Source of the DNA: Clostridia bacterium
Lineage (GTDB): Bacteria; Bacillota; Clostridia; Christensenellales; Aristaeellaceae
Direction of reading: 5' to 3'
Length of the DNA stretch: 64,000 nt
Assembly (NCBI GenBank): GCA_017447185.1
Contig: JAFSOC010000008.1
Span: 1 to 64,000, forward strand
Below the pieces are notes generated by a model. It searched no databases, was not told where the DNA came from, and saw only the letters and a program-made list of their open reading frames with translations. Positions within the stretch are counted from its first letter, which is position 1. Every line of letters starts with the position of its first letter. The translations under genes and the position numbers were made by a program. Shown here in pieces: positions 61,752-64,000 of the stretch.

Positions 61752-63265
61752 AGAAGAGAATCGGATGCCTGCTGACGGCGCTGTGCCTGGCAGCCGTGAT
61801 GAGCGGATGCTCGCAGAATCCCCGGGTGGAAAAGACGCCGGTGGAGACGCTGGCCCCGGCTACCGTGGAGTGGGAAGCGCCGGACGGAGACCGTTCCGTA
61901 CGGGGGCCGGAGGAATGCCTGCTGTTTGTGCCGGAAAAGGATGAACAGAAACTGGTGGCCCACAGCCTGCGGGTGGAGGAATCTTCCCTGAAGGACACTG
62001 CCACGGTGCTGGCGCGGAAGCTCCTGGCTGAAGTGAATGCGAACCAGGTATTCCGGAATGTGCGGGAAGTGGAACTGTACAGGGACGCGCCGATCGAAAT
62101 CAGCCGGGGAGTCTGCACGGTGACGCTGTCCTCGGCGGCGCTGCAGCTGAGCTACAGCGACTACTACAAGCTGTCGCTGGCCCTGTCCACGACGCTGTGC
62201 GAACTGAACGAGATCAAATATGTGAACGTGCTGACGGCGGGGCAGAGCGTGGCACTGGACTCCGCCGGGCGGCTGCCCATGGGCTCCCTGACGGGGCACG
62301 CGGATGAGAACCTGAACGTGCTGTGGGAACAGATGGAAGCGAAGCGAACGCCCCAGGGCGGGGATCCCTCCAAAACGCCGCTGAGCTCCCAGGCAACGGT
62401 GTACTATCCCCTGGCGGACGGGCGGGGCGTCGCCTGCGACAGCCGGAGGGTCAACTTTGAGGGACAGACCACGAGCCAGCTGGCCACCATGCTGCTGGAC
62501 CTGATCAGCGAAGCTGTGCTGGCCCAGCACGAGACCGGGAACGTACCGGACATGTTCGAGTACCTGGTGCACGAGCCGGTGAGCAGCGAGATGGAGGAAG
62601 GCGGAAAGCTGATCACCCTGAGCTTCCGGGAGGAGCTGCAGGAGCTGGCGGACGCGTGGGAAACGGATATTCCCTGCATCGCCGCGGCGGTGACGCTGAC
62701 GCTGACCACCTTTGTGCCGGGGGTTTCCGCGGTGTGTTTCCGGGTGGCGGACAAGCCGGTGACGGAAATCAACAACAGCCGGTTCCGGGTGGGCACCATC
62801 CTGGGCGGGCTGATGCGGCGCGGAACGTTTGGGATTTTCCTGACGGGAAGTACGGAAGTATATTTTGAACTGAACGGGACGCTGGTGCGGACGGAGAAGC
62901 CGGTGGACCTGGAGACGGCGGACAGCCCGCGGGTGCAGCTGAACGCGCTGATGCAGGGGCCGGACCGGGCGGACGCGAACCGGGGGATTACCTCGCCGCT
63001 GCCGGCGGACGCGCGGGAGGACGATCTGCTGGGGATCGCGGCGGAAGGGGATGTGCTGCTGGTGAACTTCAGCGGCGGGTTCCGGGAGAAGATCGCGGCG
63101 CAGGGAGCGGAGAAGGAAATGCTGCTGTGCTATGCGATTGTGAATACGCTGTGCGAGAATACGGGGAGGAAGCGGGTGTGCTTCTTCTTTGAAGGCGACC
63201 AGGTGGAATGGATCGCCGGGGAGGTATACTGGGCCGGGGAGTTCCTGTATAATCCCGGGCTGTAG
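61748..63265 (+). CDS. GerMN-domain lipoprotein
   Basis: The 505-residue protein has lipobox VMSGC (Cys about residue 21). Two GerMN-like beta-alpha domains follow (about 75-200 and 340-490; LARKLLAEVN, LALSTTLCELNEIKYVNVLTAGQ; LNALMQGPDRAD, CYAIVNTLCE). GerM proteins act in spore germination/peptidoglycan. ATGA coupling to the kinase suggests it is sensed or controlled with it, as with LpqB-type lipoproteins beside MtrAB. Confidence 0.88.
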   Translation: MKKRIGCLLTALCLAAVMSGCSQNPRVEKTPVETLAPATVEWEAPDGDRSVRGPEECLLFVPEKDEQKLVAHSLRVEESSLKDTATVLARKLLAEVNANQVFRNVREVELYRDAPIEISRGVCTVTLSSAALQLSYSDYYKLSLALSTTLCELNEIKYVNVLTAGQSVALDSAGRLPMGSLTGHADENLNVLWEQMEAKRTPQGGDPSKTPLSSQATVYYPLADGRGVACDSRRVNFEGQTTSQLATMLLDLISEAVLAQHETGNVPDMFEYLVHEPVSSEMEEGGKLITLSFREELQELADAWETDIPCIAAAVTLTLTTFVPGVSAVCFRVADKPVTEINNSRFRVGTILGGLMRRGTFGIFLTGSTEVYFELNGTLVRTEKPVDLETADSPRVQLNALMQGPDRADANRGITSPLPADAREDDLLGIAAEGDVLLVNFSGGFREKIAAQGAEKEMLLCYAIVNTLCENTGRKRVCFFFEGDQVEWIAGEVYWAGEFLYNPGL

Positions 63266-63406
63266 CGGTCAGTATTCAGTTATTAGTTGTTAGTTATTAG
63301 TTTAAGTTGGTTTTGCAGCTTTTTGATTTCATTGTTAACATTCCGTTCACATTGAAGTCAAAAAGCTGTTTTATGATGTACGCGAAACCGAAAGGAGGTT
63401 TACAAC

Positions 63407-64000
63407 ATGAGAAAGATTTTCAGCAAGAAAGTATTGGGATATATCGCGCTGGCGATGGTCTGTGTCATGGCAGGCACGCTGGTGGGCATTTCACAGCCCG
63501 CGAAGGCGGCGGAGAAGGTTGTCGTGACCTCTCCCTTCACTGAGGCAGTCGCGAAAGTCCAGAACAGCGTAGTCGGCGTTTACAACTACCAGCTGGTGCA
63601 GACCGGCGGCTACGGCTACGGTTACGGCAACGGTTACGGCTTTGGCAACGGCTACGGATACAGCAATCCGTTTGAAGACTTCTTCAACTTCGGATTCGGC
63701 AACGGCTATGGCAACGGCTACGGCAACGGCTACGGATACGGAGACCGGAACGGCAGCGGCAACAACCAGCAGCCGGAGACCTCCGAAGTCAAGTATGCCA
63801 GCGGCAGCGGCGTGGTGATCGCCAAGGAATACGTGCTGACGAACTACCACGTGATCGAGGACGCCAGCAGCCTGAAGATCTCCCTGGACGGAAACGACAC
63901 CGACCTGTATGACGCCACCGCAGTGGCCACCGACGCGGACAAGGACCTGGCGGTCCTGTACGTGCCCGGACTGCCCCTGGATCCTGTGGAACTGGGCGAC
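63407..64000 (+). CDS. HtrA/DegP-type trypsin-like serine protease, 5' part
   Basis: The first 198 residues are in the window. A membrane anchor (about 10-30) is followed by FTEAVAKVQNSVVGVYNY, then a Gly/Tyr/Asn-rich insert (about 68-115, GYGNGYG repeats) before SGSGVVIAKEYVLTNYHVIEDA (catalytic His) and DKDLAVLYV (Asp). The Ser and PDZ lie beyond the edge. AAAGGAGG precedes the ATG. The 141-base gap before it holds only AT-rich repeats of GTTATTAGTT. Confidence 0.88.
   Translation, partial: MRKIFSKKVLGYIALAMVCVMAGTLVGISQPAKAAEKVVVTSPFTEAVAKVQNSVVGVYNYQLVQTGGYGYGYGNGYGFGNGYGYSNPFEDFFNFGFGNGYGNGYGNGYGYGDRNGSGNNQQPETSEVKYASGSGVVIAKEYVLTNYHVIEDASSLKISLDGNDTDLYDATAVATDADKDLAVLYVPGLPLDPVELGD

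Noticed and set aside
63600-63760. CRISPR-like array
   Set aside because: The short repeats are in-frame codons for Gly-Tyr-Asn without unique spacers.

Overview
The window looks like chromosomal DNA of an anaerobic, gut- or rumen-type Clostridia (Bacillota). The signs are GC-rich genes with AGGAGG-type ribosome sites, TTGACA/TATAAT promoters, T-box and TPP riboswitches, a GerMN lipoprotein, a CotH/VTC/DUF4956 envelope gene set, and many plant- or host-glycan enzymes (GH127, GH29, a GH5-GT2 fusion, a GH13 branching enzyme). A Christensenellales/Aristaeellaceae-like genome would fit, but that is inference. I see no rRNA, tRNA, CRISPR array, prophage or transposase.

Layout. 0-7.4 kb: small membrane proteins, two small double-glycine (GG) leader peptides, a CotH-family secreted protein, a Trp-repeat secreted protein, a coiled-coil protein and a GG-leader SH3 peptide. 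7.4-15 kb: secreted amidohydrolase, Y-family polymerase with YolD partner, secreted S15 peptidase, secreted transglutaminase/LRR protein. 15-21 kb: operon of STAS-kinase fusion, tyrosine phosphatase and ATP-grasp enzyme, then a convergent HD-GYP/GGDEF regulator. 21-26 kb: GH127, DUF2130, WYL regulator and SLOG protein. 26-31 kb: small-peptide region with two paralogous GG-leader LysM peptides, a toxin-antitoxin pair, a two-gene small ORF pair, a Gly-rich peptide and two secreted proteins. 31-38.7 kb: GH5-cellulose synthase fusion, HELTH putative metalloprotein, secreted tyrosine phosphatase, branching enzyme. 38.8-44.5 kb: envelope operon (DUF4353-like, VTC, DUF4956, NAGPA-type phosphodiester glycosidase, small membrane protein, GT39-like membrane protein). 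44.7-52.6 kb: GNAT, then methionine genes (metY behind a Met/Cys-rich leader peptide; metF, separate MetH activation protein, metH) with a GH29 fucosidase between. 52.8-58.4 kb: T-box-controlled sodium symporter divergent from a TPP-riboswitch thiamine uptake operon. 58.5-64 kb: Lgt-like membrane protein, two-component system with GerMN lipoprotein, and the start of an HtrA-type protease.

The most striking system is dispersed. A bipartite promoter-like element, CTGCCA then CGTATATACAGGTGTC with starts 21-22 bases apart, occurs at least five times between 1.2 and 31 kb, always 62-83 bases before a start codon. Four of the five precede small proteins with an N-terminal leader ending in GG (bacteriocin/RiPP-style export leader), two carrying a LysM domain and one an SH3-like domain. 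The fifth precedes a Sec-exported protein. This reads as a regulon exporting cell-wall-binding mini-proteins through a peptidase-containing ABC exporter; no such exporter or regulator is in the window.

Other notable items are the metY attenuator with a Met/Cys leader peptide, the GH5-GT2-PilZ fusion whose PilZ part appears to lack the c-di-GMP signature, the STAS-kinase/phosphatase/ATP-grasp operon, the HELTH protein, and back-to-back T-box and TPP riboswitches.
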